Positions 6,759 through 17,217 are shown, counted from the first letter of the stretch. The stretch: DNA of 64,000 bases from Tritonibacter scottomollicae (GCF_003003215.1 NZ_PVUF01000004.1:62001-126000), one strand, 5' to 3'. The notes: generated by a model from the letters alone, not told the origin. Made by a program: numbers and translations.

Positions 6759-9262
6759 GACGCTTTGCTCCCGCCGTTCAGATGCGCCAGAACCTCGTCT
6801 CGCGGCCCGTCGACGACCATGCGCCCGGCCTGCAGGATCAGTGTGCGGTTGGTCAGGGACAGGATCGGCATGCGATGGGTTGCGATAATCGCGGTGCGAT
6901 TGCCGAGCCAGCCGTCCAGCCGGCTCACCAGCGTCCGCTCCAGCGTCTGGTCAAGCGCCGCTGTGGGTTCGTCTAGCAAGACAACCGAAGGGTTCTGCAG
7001 GTGCAAGCGCGCCCAGCCCACGGCCTGACGTTGGCCGATGGACAGCCCCGCGCCACCGTCGCCGATTTGCAGGTCCAGACCGCGCGGGTGGGTCTGCACG
7101 AAGGGGGCGAGGCCCGCGAATTCCAGCGCTTCCATCACACGTTCATCGCTATGTGTCAGCAGGGACAGGTTCAGGTTGTCCCGCAACGTACCGGCAAAGA
7201 GCTTTACCTCCTGGCCGAGATACCCGATGTGGCGGCGCAGATCGCGTGGTTCGATCTGGCTCATGTCGGTGCCATCGATCATCACGCGGCCTCGCTCCGG
7301 AGTGTATAGACCGGCGAGAAGCTTCAGCAGTGTCGATTTACCCGAACCATTGACGCCCAGAATTGCAATGCGTTGGCCCGGCGTGGTGGCGACCGCGGGC
7401 ACATCGACGGTTGGCGCGCCATCGGGATCGTAGCGAAACACCACCTCGCGCAGCTCAAACCGGCCTTTGATCGTTTCACGGCGCAGATAGGCACGGCCCT
7501 TTTCGCGCTCCTGCGGAGCGGTGGCGATCACGTCGAGCGCATCAAGCGCGGCGCGCACATTGCTCCAGCGCGCCAGTGTGCCAGCGAATTGCGTCAGCGG
7601 CGCCAGCGTGCGGCTGGTCAGAATGCCAGTGGCAATGATGGTGCCGACGGTGAATTCGCCCGCAAACACCATATAGGTGCCGAGGATCACGGCGCAGATA
7701 TAGGTGGCCTGCTGCACGCCCTGGCTCCAGTAGGTGAGGGCGCTGGACAGCTTGCGCTGCCCGTTGGAGGCTTGCGAGGACAGAAGGTTCAGCTCGTCCC
7801 AGAGCCGCAGGATGCGTTCCTCGCCGCGCTGGGTCTTGATGGTTTCCATCTCGCTGACCACTTCCTGAAGCAGCCGTCCGCTCTTGGCAGAGGCACCCTG
7901 TGCCTGACGGGTCATCGCCAGCATCTTCTTCTGGATGAAGTAGCCGGGCAGCAGCATCAGCACGCCGCCGATGATGATCACATAGACCACAGGGCCGCCG
8001 ATCGAGGCCACCAGCAGCAGGAAGACGGCGATGAAGGGCACATCCGCCAGCGTCGACAGGGTGGAGGAGGTAAAGAACTCGCGCACCGAGGAAAAATCGC
8101 GCATCGCGGCAAACAGACCGGAGGGGGGCAGGGGGCTCTGGTCCATGCGCAGGCCGATGACGCGGCGCATCAGCTTGTGCTGCACCGCCATGTCGACCTG
8201 ACGCCCAGCAGCATCGGTGATGCGGGCGCGGGCGAGCTTCAGCACACCTTCCATGGTGATCGCCATCAGGGCGCCGATCGCCAGCACCCAGAGTGTCGCC
8301 TGCGACTGATGCGGCACCACGCGGTCATAGACCTGCAGCGAGAACAGCGCGACCGCGACGGCCAGCACATTGGCCACCAGAGAGCCGAGCATGATCTCCC
8401 CCATCTGACGGCGATATTTCGGAAACTCACCCCAGAACCAATGCGAGGTATCCAGCTGCGGCGTGTGCCGCTGGGCCAGCTGCGAGAGCGTGGCACGTGT
8501 GGTCAGGATCTGGCCGGTAAAGTAGGGCATGAAATCCTGCATCGGCACTTCGGCGCGATTGTCGGGGCAGGAGGTATCGTAAATCGTGACGCCTGCCTTG
8601 CCCTGCGACAGGACCAGAACCGGTTGCCCGCCCTGCATGATGGCGATGCCGGGCCAGTGGCGCGGCGTCGGGCGTTTCACCTGCTGCACGCGCGCCTTGA
8701 GGCCTGCGGTGATCAGCGCGCTCATCATCGCCTCGGGGCGCAGAGAGGCCGGCCCGCTGGTCTGCAGATGCTCGATCATGTCCTGCGGGGCAAGCGTGCA
8801 CCCGCGCAGTGCGGCAAGGCGGCACATCAGGTGCGCCCGCGCCTTCAGGCGGGCGTGATGGGCGGCTTCGTCGTCTTGGCTGCTGCTGGGAGCCACCGGC
8901 GTCGGTTCAACTGCGGCGACGACCTCATCCTGGTCTTTTGCTTCGGTTGCGTCCGATTCAGGGGCGGAGGGGAGATTGGGCAGCGGCTGGTTCGCATCAA
9001 ATGCAGAACGTGCCGGTGCGGCAGCGGCGTCTGGTTGCGCAGCCGGGGGCGGGGGGCTGGCGGTTTTGTCGTCTTGGCCCGCGACTGGCGCGGGCGCTGT
9101 GACCGGCGAGATCATCGAGATCTTCACCGGTGCCTTTTTGCCTTTGTCGCTGCCTTTGCGTTGTTTGGAGGTCAGACCACCGGAGATCGAAGACAGCTTC
9201 AGCCCACGTTTGGCGGGCTTTTGCGCAGGCTCATTCTGGCTATGGCTGTCTCGATCCGTCAA
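6755..9262 (-). CDS. Type I secretion ABC exporter with degenerate peptidase domain
   Basis: Fused permease-ATPase of 835 residues that powers export of the adjacent surface protein. The first 125 residues are Ala/Pro/Lys-rich and probably disordered. A C39-peptidase-like domain follows (about 140-270) but has no catalytic cysteine, as in RTX-type exporters where it binds substrate. Transmembrane helices occupy about 285-570. The ATPase domain has Walker A GVNGSGKST (636-644), signature LSIGQ (about 740), Walker B VVLLDE (about 760) and the H-loop His near 796. It overlaps the TolC gene and the HlyD gene by 4 nt each. The long charged N-terminal tail is unusual. Confidence 0.95.
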   Translation of the reverse strand: MTDRDSHSQNEPAQKPAKRGLKLSSISGGLTSKQRKGSDKGKKAPVKISMISPVTAPAPVAGQDDKTASPPPPAAQPDAAAAPARSAFDANQPLPNLPSAPESDATEAKDQDEVVAAVEPTPVAPSSSQDDEAAHHARLKARAHLMCRLAALRGCTLAPQDMIEHLQTSGPASLRPEAMMSALITAGLKARVQQVKRPTPRHWPGIAIMQGGQPVLVLSQGKAGVTIYDTSCPDNRAEVPMQDFMPYFTGQILTTRATLSQLAQRHTPQLDTSHWFWGEFPKYRRQMGEIMLGSLVANVLAVAVALFSLQVYDRVVPHQSQATLWVLAIGALMAITMEGVLKLARARITDAAGRQVDMAVQHKLMRRVIGLRMDQSPLPPSGLFAAMRDFSSVREFFTSSTLSTLADVPFIAVFLLLVASIGGPVVYVIIIGGVLMLLPGYFIQKKMLAMTRQAQGASAKSGRLLQEVVSEMETIKTQRGEERILRLWDELNLLSSQASNGQRKLSSALTYWSQGVQQATYICAVILGTYMVFAGEFTVGTIIATGILTSRTLAPLTQFAGTLARWSNVRAALDALDVIATAPQEREKGRAYLRRETIKGRFELREVVFRYDPDGAPTVDVPAVATTPGQRIAILGVNGSGKSTLLKLLAGLYTPERGRVMIDGTDMSQIEPRDLRRHIGYLGQEVKLFAGTLRDNLNLSLLTHSDERVMEALEFAGLAPFVQTHPRGLDLQIGDGGAGLSIGQRQAVGWARLHLQNPSVVLLDEPTAALDQTLERTLVSRLDGWLGNRTAIIATHRMPILSLTNRTLILQAGRMVVDGPRDEVLAHLNGGSKAS

Positions 9263-10554
9263 ATCTTGTCCCCATCCGCCAACAGACCCAGTGACGCGGC
9301 GAGCGCGAGCTGGATCATCACAACTTCATATTTTGCGTCGATATAGGCCTGTTCCCGCTTCACCAGTTCTTCGTAGATCGGGATGACGTCCATCACCGGA
9401 CGTTGTCCGGCCTCGAACTGTGCCTTGAACAGGTTGTAGGTTTCGCGGCTGGCGCGTGACAGCGACAGCGCCTCACGTTCCTGCCGACGATAGGAGGCAA
9501 GGCGCTGGATCTCACGGCTGTAGTCACGCCGTGCGTCCTCTTCCGCCTCACCGATGCGGCGCAGGGCCGCCTGTTTGGACGCCTCTACCGCCTTCAGCGC
9601 GGCCGGTGTCCCCAGACCAAGCGGTTCCGCAAGGTTCAGCAGCAACCCGCCGCCGCTGCCCTCACTGCCGACCTGACCGGAGGCCGACACCTGCGGCAGC
9701 AGCCCGGCGCGCTCCATCTTGGCCTGTTCGATGGTGCGAGTGGCTTCGGATTTCGCTTTGAGGACGCTGAGATAGCTGCTGCCATCGGGGGGCAGGCTGA
9801 GGTTCAAACGCTGTGGCGAGGCCTCAAACGTGCGGCCTGTCATGGCCTCAAGCTCGGCGCGCGCGGTGCGGGCCGCATCATTTGCGGTGGCCATGCTGGA
9901 CTGCACGCCGCTGATCTTGGATTGAACCACACTGAGGTCGGAGCGATCAGACACACCGCCGTTCACGCGCCCAACAACCACCCGTTCGAAATCGCGCATG
10001 GTGCGGATGGCGCGATGGGCATAGGCGGCCTTCTCGTCGCCGCGCAGCCCCGACACATAGAGCGACAGCGCGGTCTTGACCCGGTCGTTCATATCCGCAG
10101 AGAGGGTGACGGCGGCAACCTCCACATCGGCGGCGGCAAAGGCGCGTTCGGCCTTGCGACGTCCATTGTCGAAGAGCACTTGTTCCAACAGCATGCTGGC
10201 CACCATCTCGCCCAGATCATTGAGGCTGACGCTGGGGCGCAGGGAGGGGAGCCAGTTCTTGGATTTGGCCTCTGCCCGCAGCTTGGCGCTGATCAGAGCA
10301 GATTCCGACGCGCGTGCCGAGGCGGACAGGGACGCGCTTGCGACCGTGTCATAGCTGCTGCCGGGCTCCAGTAGTGACTGGCGCTGCATCAACGCTGTGA
10401 TGACTTCGGACTGTGGTGCGTCTTCGGCTTGCGCAAAGTTGCTTTGCAGCGCCGTAGTGTCCTGATCTGCGGGGGTGAGGCCTGGAATTGGCAACCCACA
10501 CGCCGTCAGGCTGCACAACAGTGCAACGGCAGAAATGCGTCTTGCCAGAGCCAT
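9259..10554 (-). CDS. TolC-family outer-membrane lipoprotein
   Basis: Outer-membrane channel component of the type I system, 431 residues. It begins with a lipoprotein signal (ALLCSLTAC then G), so Cys near residue 19 should be lipidated. The body is the alternating alpha-helical pattern of TolC/OEP proteins, with two homologous halves rich in A, E, Q and R. The start at 10554 is preceded by GAGGGA; longer frames add sequence without a signal peptide. It overlaps the exporter by 4 nt and follows the adhesin gene by 108 nt. Confidence 0.9.
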   Translation of the reverse strand: MALARRISAVALLCSLTACGLPIPGLTPADQDTTALQSNFAQAEDAPQSEVITALMQRQSLLEPGSSYDTVASASLSASARASESALISAKLRAEAKSKNWLPSLRPSVSLNDLGEMVASMLLEQVLFDNGRRKAERAFAAADVEVAAVTLSADMNDRVKTALSLYVSGLRGDEKAAYAHRAIRTMRDFERVVVGRVNGGVSDRSDLSVVQSKISGVQSSMATANDAARTARAELEAMTGRTFEASPQRLNLSLPPDGSSYLSVLKAKSEATRTIEQAKMERAGLLPQVSASGQVGSEGSGGGLLLNLAEPLGLGTPAALKAVEASKQAALRRIGEAEEDARRDYSREIQRLASYRRQEREALSLSRASRETYNLFKAQFEAGQRPVMDVIPIYEELVKREQAYIDAKYEVVMIQLALAASLGLLADGDKI

Positions 10555-10662
10555 AAAATTCCCTCGTGCCTCAGATGGTCCCGTGGTTGATCCACGGGTT
10601 ATCGCTGTGTTGCCGCCACCCCGTGAACCTTCGCAAAGGGGAGGGGGCGGCAACAGGCGTTT

Positions 10663-13239
10663 TTAGATAACGACGTTCACATCGTCTTCGACCAGAAGGC
10701 GGGTGTCGCCATCCCCGATCGTGTAGACATCGAAGGTCTCGCCATCCACGGTCTCGGTGCCGGCGGCGACTCCTCCGGTGAGGGTGACGGTATGAGAAGT
10801 TCCACCCTCACCAGGACCGACGTTGTCATCCCCGCGGACCACCAGAGTATCCGAGTTTGAGGACATGTTGTTGATCATCTCTTCGGTCAGCGTGACGTTG
10901 GCGCCGTTGCCGTTGTCCTCAAACACAAGGTCGAGCGTGTCGATATTGTGCTCGCCAACCGAATTCAGCAGGTCGGAACTGACGGATTGCTGGTCGATCA
11001 CCAGTACCGAAGATCTGTTGCCTGCGTCATCGGTGCCCTGAATGACCAGATTGGTGCCATCAGCGAGAGGTTGGTCCAGATCCAGCTGCACCTCGACGGC
11101 GGAGTTGATCTCGGTAAAGCCAGCCTCTGTCGCGTTGCCGCTGCCATCTAGTGAGAACAGCGAAAGGTCATCATCGGTAGGGTTCAGATAGATGTCGGAT
11201 ATTTCGCCGCTACGGATCGTGACACCGTCGAAATCCGGGGTGTCGACATCTGTATCGATGCTGAAGTCTTGAGTGATGACTTCATCGTTGCCCGCGGGGT
11301 CTGTCGCTGTGATGGTCGCCGTCACATCACGGGATGCGGTGCCGAGGTCGTCACCATCAAGCGTGAGGCTCCAGTTGCCGTCGTCGTCCACGGAGGCCGG
11401 GTAGTCGGTGCCGTCGATTTCCACCGTGACGGTCGAGCCTTCTTCGACCGTACCTGCCAGCGTGAAGCCAGCGGCCAGCTCATCGGTGTTGACCACGTCA
11501 TCCGCTGTTTGCAGCGTCTCGGAGCCGTAGTTCACCACCTCGGTATCCAGCGCAACTGTGTCGCTGTCGCTTTCGGTGTTGCCAAGCTCATCGCTGATCG
11601 AAGCGGTGACATCCAGGTTTCCGGTGCCCTCGGGAATGTCGCTGGCGGCAAAGTCATAGGACCAGTTGCCGTTCACGTCGGCCACAGTGGTGCCGGAGGC
11701 CGTCCCAAGCGTTACCGTGACGGTTTCACCGGCGGTTGCGGTGCCCGTGATGGTGACACCATCGGCACGCTCGTCGTGGTTGATGATGTCATCACCCTCG
11801 ATCGGTGCTTCGTCGAGCTGCACAAACCCGGCATCGGTATCCACTTCGATGGTGGATGTCGCCGTTGCAGTGTTGCCGACCGCATCGGTGGATGTGACCG
11901 AGATATCGGCATCATATTCACCGTCGGGCAGGGAACCTGCCTCGTAGGTCACGGACCAGGTGCCATCCCCATTCGCGGTCGTGGTGCGGGTCACGCCCTC
12001 GACAGTGACCTCAACCGACGCGCCGGCTTCGGCGGTGCCGGTGATCGCGACGCCGGCGGCGGCTTCTGCGGCGGTGATGATATCGTCGCCCCCTGAGAGG
12101 CCAGTGTCGATGGTGACAGAGGTTTCGGTATCCACTTCCAGCACATCGGAGGAGGTGGTGCTGTTGCCGTGCGGGTCGGTGGTGACGATGGTGATGCCGG
12201 TCTCGTATTCACCAGTTGCGATTTCACCCGGTGTGAATGTCACGGTCCAGGTGCCATCCTCCGCCACTGTTGTGGTCTGAGTGGCGCCTGCAATTTCCAG
12301 GCTCACGGTCGCCCCGGCCTCACCGGTGCCGGTGATCACCGTGCCGCTGGCCTGTTCGTCGCCGTCAACCACGTCGCCGACAGACTGGGTGCCTTCGGTG
12401 ATGACGACGGTGGGAGGCTCGCTGTCGATGTCGATGGTGGGACCGTCGAGATCGTCGTAGGTGGTGCCATCGGGGGCCACAACATCCACGACCGTCTCAT
12501 AAACGCCATCATCGGGAAGATCGTCGGTCGGGACATTCACAGACCAGGTGCCATCGTCATTGACGGTGGTGGTCACGACCACATCGCCGATGGTGACTTC
12601 CACGTCTGATCCGGTTTCGCCGGTGCCGGAAATGGTTACGCCGTCCGGGTCGCCTTCTGGCACGTCATAGGTGCCGTCTGCATCATTCACGGTCGGAATG
12701 ATCGCGCCGGTGCCATCGTCGCCGCCACCGCCGCCGCCGTCCCCATCGCCGCCACCACCTGCGCCTGCGATGACTGCGGCGCCAGCTGCTGCGGCGCCCA
12801 GGCCGCCGAGACCGCCAAGCAGCGGTGCGGCAAGCGGTGCCACAACGGGTTCAATACGGTCAACGTCAAGAAAGACCATATCGTCGTAGGCGCTCCATTT
12901 CCCTGACAGATCAAGGGGTTCGTAGCTTGCGAACAACATTCCATCGGCCTTGTCCTCGAGGACAACTTCGATGAAATCACCTTCGTCGCTCAGGAACAGG
13001 TTCTTCGGACCAGTTGCGGCTGTGTTGTAGAAACCGTCCAGTTCCACGATGGTGCCGTCTGACAAGGTGATGTGCAGATCGTTCCCACGGCGGGCGTAGC
13101 TCTCAACATCAGTCGGGTCGAGGTTGAGCGAGATATCTTTCGCGCCAGTTGTGGAAATTACAGATGGAGACCCTTCTGCAGAGGTTCCATGCTGATTGGT
13201 GCCCGACGGATTGCGGGCAATAAATGCAACGGTGCTCAT
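10663..13239 (-). CDS. Ig-like-repeat surface protein, probable type I secretion substrate
   Basis: Acidic 858-residue protein, first gene of the secretion cluster. Residues 1-150 resemble the BapA-prefix-like N-terminal region of biofilm adhesins (ISLNLDPTDVESYARRG, LFLSDEGDFIEVVLE). A Gly/Asp-rich linker with a hydrophobic Ala/Gly stretch follows (about 135-180). Then come five bacterial Ig-like repeats of about 95 residues, each with a VTITGT-type strand and a DGTWSV/NGNWSY strand. The last about 190 residues include TLDLVFEDNGNGANVTLTEE and end in a hydrophobic strand, as in type I C-terminal signals. No GGxGxD RTX nonapeptides are visible. It is small for a BapA-type adhesin. The role in adhesion is inferred. 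Confidence 0.85.
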   Translation of the reverse strand: MSTVAFIARNPSGTNQHGTSAEGSPSVISTTGAKDISLNLDPTDVESYARRGNDLHITLSDGTIVELDGFYNTAATGPKNLFLSDEGDFIEVVLEDKADGMLFASYEPLDLSGKWSAYDDMVFLDVDRIEPVVAPLAAPLLGGLGGLGAAAAGAAVIAGAGGGGDGDGGGGGGDDGTGAIIPTVNDADGTYDVPEGDPDGVTISGTGETGSDVEVTIGDVVVTTTVNDDGTWSVNVPTDDLPDDGVYETVVDVVAPDGTTYDDLDGPTIDIDSEPPTVVITEGTQSVGDVVDGDEQASGTVITGTGEAGATVSLEIAGATQTTTVAEDGTWTVTFTPGEIATGEYETGITIVTTDPHGNSTTSSDVLEVDTETSVTIDTGLSGGDDIITAAEAAAGVAITGTAEAGASVEVTVEGVTRTTTANGDGTWSVTYEAGSLPDGEYDADISVTSTDAVGNTATATSTIEVDTDAGFVQLDEAPIEGDDIINHDERADGVTITGTATAGETVTVTLGTASGTTVADVNGNWSYDFAASDIPEGTGNLDVTASISDELGNTESDSDTVALDTEVVNYGSETLQTADDVVNTDELAAGFTLAGTVEEGSTVTVEIDGTDYPASVDDDGNWSLTLDGDDLGTASRDVTATITATDPAGNDEVITQDFSIDTDVDTPDFDGVTIRSGEISDIYLNPTDDDLSLFSLDGSGNATEAGFTEINSAVEVQLDLDQPLADGTNLVIQGTDDAGNRSSVLVIDQQSVSSDLLNSVGEHNIDTLDLVFEDNGNGANVTLTEEMINNMSSNSDTLVVRGDDNVGPGEGGTSHTVTLTGGVAAGTETVDGETFDVYTIGDGDTRLLVEDDVNVVI

Positions 13240-13947
13240 GCTAAACTGCTCACTTTATACTTTGCGCGTCGACGTAAAGGTCTCGCGCTGCCTGTTTCAG
13301 TTGCCTGTATGTGTCTGCCACGTGCCGTCTTTGCGGCTTTGTTGGGGCCAATATGCATTCCAATTTGCTGACCTGTCCAGACCAAGATTAGGTGACTTCG
13401 CCCTGTTTGCCTGCCTAGCGTGCCTCAAATACCTCACTTTTTTGGCCGGGCGGGCCGGTTCATACTCATGTCTGCAGCAATGGTACGAAAAATGGTTAAT
13501 ATCCCATTAACCAACATTGAGGTCGCGCCGGAGGCTGCTGTTTTGCGCAGTCTGTGAGGGTGCGAGCCGGAGCGGTGCTGGCGATCACTGGCCGCTTTGC
13601 TCCCGGTTTTGACAGGATCTGTCGCCGAGTTGTGATGCAAAGTTACGGACCATTTCACGAGTGTTAATAGAAAATATACCAAACTTCGTTATGATGAATG
13701 GCATATCTAGTGTATGATATAGGTAAATAAATCCGACGCTGTTGCCCTTGGCCCAGACGGAAACCCCTCTACAGTCATATGTATGGAGGGACGCCTGGCC
13801 AAGATCACGGTCAAGAGCGCCGAGCAGACTCAAAATAACAACGATAAACGCGGACACCTCAACGGCCCTCGTCAGGCCACTCTGTTCGCGTGCGATCCCG
13901 AAGCCCAGGAGGACGGGTAACGACGTTAACCAGGAGGCGAGACCCCG
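13240..13947. other. 708-nt divergent intergenic region (adhesin / prkA)
   Basis: Contains the promoters for the adhesin operon (leftward) and prkA operon (rightward). The part around 13660-13740 is strongly AT-rich. A TTGACA hexamer at about 13607 on the plus strand could be a -35 element, but no convincing -10 was fixed. No gene was supported; a 90-codon minus frame at 13585-13857 has no ribosome binding site or recognisable motif. Confidence 0.4.
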
Positions 13948-15882
13948 ATGAATAAAGTTGCAGAGCTTTTTGCAGAGGCCTATGGCCAGACGCGCGAGCA
14001 GGAAATGTCTTTGCAGGACTATCTCACGGCCTGTCGCGACGACCCCAGCATGTACGCCAATGTGGCGGAACGCATGCTGAAGGCGATCGGCGAAGAGGAA
14101 CTGGTTGACACTTCAAAGGACTCCCGACTGGGGCCGATCTTCCAGAACCGGACGATCAAACGCTACGCCGCCTTCAAGGATTTCTACGGCATGGAGGACA
14201 CGGTCGAACGGATCGTGGGCTATTTCCGCCATGCGGCCCAGGGGCTGGAGGAGCGCAAGCAGATCCTCTATCTGCTGGGACCGGTCGGCGGCGGCAAGTC
14301 ATCGCTGGCGGAGCGGCTGAAGCGGCTGGTCGAGGATGAGCCGATCTATGTGCTGAAGGCGGGCGATGACATCTCGCCGATCTTCGAAAGCCCGCTGGGT
14401 CTGTTTGATCCGCTGCGCATGGGGCCGATCCTGCAAGAGGAATACGGCATCGCCACCCACCGCCTGCCGGGGCTGATGTCGCCGTGGGCGGTCCAGCGGC
14501 TGGATGAATTCGAAGGCGATATCAACAAGTTCTCGGTGGTGAAACTGCACCCCTCCCGCCTGCGCCGCATCTGTGTGGCCAAGGTGGAGCCGGGCGACGA
14601 GAACAATCAGGACATCTCCACCCTCGTCGGTAAGGTCGATATCCGCCAGCTGGAACACTTCAGCCAGGACAACCCCGACGCCTACAGTTTCTCCGGCGGT
14701 CTCAACCGGGCCACCCAAGGGGTGCTGGAATTTGTCGAGATGTTCAAGGCGCCGATCAAGATGCTTCATCCCTTGCTGACTGCAACGCAGGAGGGCAACT
14801 ACATGGGGACCGAGAGCTTCGGCGCGATCCCCTTCAACGGCTTGATCCTGGCACATTCGAACGAAAGCGAATGGCAGACGTTCAAGAACAACAAGAACAA
14901 CGAGGCCTTCATCGACCGGGTGTCGATCGTAAAAGTGCCCTATTGCCTGCGGGTCTCGGACGAGGCGCAAATCTATGAAAAGCTGATAGAATTTTCGGAA
15001 CTGCGCGAGGCGCCCTGCGCGCCGGAGACGCTGAAAATCCTCAGCCGCTTTTCGGTGCTGACCCGGCTGAAGCCGCATGAAAACTCCAACCTCTACTCCA
15101 AAATGCGGGTCTATGATGGCGAGAGCCTGAAGGACACCGATCCCAAGGCCAAGACGGTGCAGGAATATCAGGACCGCGCCGGCGTTGACGAGGGCATGAA
15201 CGGGGTTTCCACCCGCTTTGCCTTCAAGGTGCTGTCCTCGGTGTTCAACTACGACACCAAGGAGGTCGCCGCCGATCCCGTCCACCTGATGTACGTGCTC
15301 GAAGGTATGATAAAGCGCGAGCAATTCCCGCAAGAGGTCGAACAGAAGTATCTGGAGTTCATCAAGACCGAACTGGCACCGCGCTACGAGGAGTTCATCG
15401 GCAACGAGATCCAGAAGGCCTATCTGGAGAGCTATACCGAATACGGTCAGAACGTCTTTGACCGCTATATTTCCTACGCCGATGCCTGGATCGAGGAGCA
15501 GGACTACAAGGACCCCGATACCGGTCAGCTCTATGACCGCGAGGTGCTGGACGCGGAGCTGTCGAAGATCGAGAAACCGGTCGGCATCGCCAACCCGAAG
15601 GATTTCCGCAACGAGGTGGTCAAGTTTGCCCTGCGGCATCGGGCCAACACCGGTTCGAACCCGGCGTGGAACTCCTACGAGAAGCTTCGCGACGTGATCG
15701 AAAAGCACATGTTCTCCCAGGTGGAAGAGCTGCTGCCAGTGATCTCCTTCGGGTCCAAGAAGGACAGTCAAACCGAAGGCAAACACCAGGAGTTCGTCGA
15801 ACGCATGCGCGAGCATGGCTACACCGACAGGCAGGTCCGACGCCTCGTCGAATGGTACATGCGAGTGAACAAGGCGGGCTAA
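13948..15882 (+). CDS. prkA: PrkA-family serine protein kinase (AAA+)
   Basis: Cytoplasmic AAA+-like protein of 644 residues, homologous to Bacillus PrkA and Escherichia coli YeaG; the family is tied to stress, stationary phase or nitrogen starvation. Walker A GPVGGGKSS is at residues 111-119, and the PrkA AAA domain continues to about 380, followed by the PrkA C-terminal domain (QEVEQKYLEFIKTELAPRYE). The start is preceded by AGGAGG. It leads a tight operon with yeaH (18-nt gap) and spoVR. Kinase activity is reported for relatives; no experimental inference can be made here. Confidence 0.96.
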   Translation: MNKVAELFAEAYGQTREQEMSLQDYLTACRDDPSMYANVAERMLKAIGEEELVDTSKDSRLGPIFQNRTIKRYAAFKDFYGMEDTVERIVGYFRHAAQGLEERKQILYLLGPVGGGKSSLAERLKRLVEDEPIYVLKAGDDISPIFESPLGLFDPLRMGPILQEEYGIATHRLPGLMSPWAVQRLDEFEGDINKFSVVKLHPSRLRRICVAKVEPGDENNQDISTLVGKVDIRQLEHFSQDNPDAYSFSGGLNRATQGVLEFVEMFKAPIKMLHPLLTATQEGNYMGTESFGAIPFNGLILAHSNESEWQTFKNNKNNEAFIDRVSIVKVPYCLRVSDEAQIYEKLIEFSELREAPCAPETLKILSRFSVLTRLKPHENSNLYSKMRVYDGESLKDTDPKAKTVQEYQDRAGVDEGMNGVSTRFAFKVLSSVFNYDTKEVAADPVHLMYVLEGMIKREQFPQEVEQKYLEFIKTELAPRYEEFIGNEIQKAYLESYTEYGQNVFDRYISYADAWIEEQDYKDPDTGQLYDREVLDAELSKIEKPVGIANPKDFRNEVVKFALRHRANTGSNPAWNSYEKLRDVIEKHMFSQVEELLPVISFGSKKDSQTEGKHQEFVERMREHGYTDRQVRRLVEWYMRVNKAG

Positions 15883-15900
15883 CAGGCGGGAGGTGTCTAT

Positions 15901-17217
15901 ATGCACCACTTCATCGACAGGCGCGCAAATCCAAAGGGCAAAAGCTTGGGGAACCGGCAACGGTTCCTCAGACGCGCGCGAGAGAATATCAAGGAACGCG
16001 TCGACCGTTCGGTGCGGGAAAAATCCATCGGCAAGGGCGAGAGCGTTCCGGAAAACGGTGAGAAAATCACCATTCCTGCCAAGGGGTTGAAGGAGCCGCG
16101 GCTCTATCACGGTCCTGGTGGCAATCGCCGCCATGTATTGCCCGGCAACAAGGAGTTTGTGGTCGGCGACACCATCGACCGACCACAGGGCGGCACCGGT
16201 CAAGGCGGGCGCAAGGCCTCCGAGGACGGCGAGGGCGATGACGAGTTTTCCTTCACCCTGACGCGGGACGAATACCTTGAAATCCTGTTCGACGGGCTGG
16301 AACTGCCGGATCTTGTGGAAAAGGCCACGGTGGAGACCGAAACCATCGGCACCCGCCGCGCCGGGCTGACCACCGCGGGCACCCCCAACAACCTCAATCT
16401 GGTGCGCACCATGCGCAACTCCTTGGGGCGCCGCATAGCGCTGCAGCGCCCATCCACCAAGTCCCAGCGCGAGCTTGAGGCGCAGGTGGCCGAGTTGGAG
16501 GAGCTGGACGCACGCTCGCCCAGCCAGGAGGATCTGCTGGCGGAGCTGAAGCTCAAGCTCGACGGCATCCGGCGCAAACGCCGGGTGGTGGGCTATATCG
16601 ATCCGCTGGATCTGCGCTATGACACCTTCGTGCCGGAAAAGATCCGCAACTCCCGCGCCGTGGTCTTCTGCCTGATGGATGTTTCGGGTTCCATGCAGGA
16701 ACGCGAAAAGGACCTGGCCAAACGGTTCTTCCTGTTGCTGCATCTGTTCCTGACGCGCGGGTATGAGCACACAGAGATCGTCTTTGTGCGCCACACCCAT
16801 TACGCGCAGGAGGTCGATGAGGAGACGTTCTTTTATGCCCGCGAAACCGGCGGCACCATCGTCTCCACCGCGCTGGAGAAGATGAAGGAAATCATCGATG
16901 AACGCTATCCGCCGGACGAGTGGAACATCTACGGCGCCCAGGCCTCGGACGGGGAGAATTTCGGCAATGACTCCGTGCGTTGCCGCAAGATCCTGACCGA
17001 GCAACTGCTGCCGGTCTGCCAGTTCTACGCCTATGTGGAGATCGTCGAGGAGGCAGCGCAGATGCTGTTGGACAACAACGAGGCGGGCGAGGACCTCTGG
17101 CAGAACTACCGGCAGGTCAAGGGGGAGGTCGCCCATTTCGAGATGCAGCGCGTCTCCGAACCCGGTCACATCTATCCGATCTTCCGGGAGTTCTTCCTGC
17201 CCAAGGTGAAAGGCTGA
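15901..17217 (+). CDS. yeaH: YeaH/YhbH family protein (DUF444)
   Basis: 438-residue protein of the DUF444 family that accompanies PrkA. The N-terminal part is basic (MHHFIDRRANPKGKSLGNR). The C-terminal half is von Willebrand factor A-like, with the metal-site pattern DVSGSM near residue 260 and VFVRHTHYAQEVDEE later. The molecular role is unresolved, but it is co-transcribed with prkA and spoVR across many bacteria and probably works with the kinase. The start follows a GGGAGG-containing site. Five nucleotides separate its stop from spoVR. Confidence 0.94.
   Translation: MHHFIDRRANPKGKSLGNRQRFLRRARENIKERVDRSVREKSIGKGESVPENGEKITIPAKGLKEPRLYHGPGGNRRHVLPGNKEFVVGDTIDRPQGGTGQGGRKASEDGEGDDEFSFTLTRDEYLEILFDGLELPDLVEKATVETETIGTRRAGLTTAGTPNNLNLVRTMRNSLGRRIALQRPSTKSQRELEAQVAELEELDARSPSQEDLLAELKLKLDGIRRKRRVVGYIDPLDLRYDTFVPEKIRNSRAVVFCLMDVSGSMQEREKDLAKRFFLLLHLFLTRGYEHTEIVFVRHTHYAQEVDEETFFYARETGGTIVSTALEKMKEIIDERYPPDEWNIYGAQASDGENFGNDSVRCRKILTEQLLPVCQFYAYVEIVEEAAQMLLDNNEAGEDLWQNYRQVKGEVAHFEMQRVSEPGHIYPIFREFFLPKVKG

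Noticed and set aside
7373-9346. 657-codon plus-strand frame opposite the ABC exporter
   Set aside because: Antisense shadow; the minus-strand product has Walker and signature motifs.
10663-13239. Possible CRISPR or DNA repeat array in the adhesin
   Set aside because: Periodicity is about 285 nt and divergent at DNA level; it reflects protein Ig repeats, and no short identical repeats with spacers are present.
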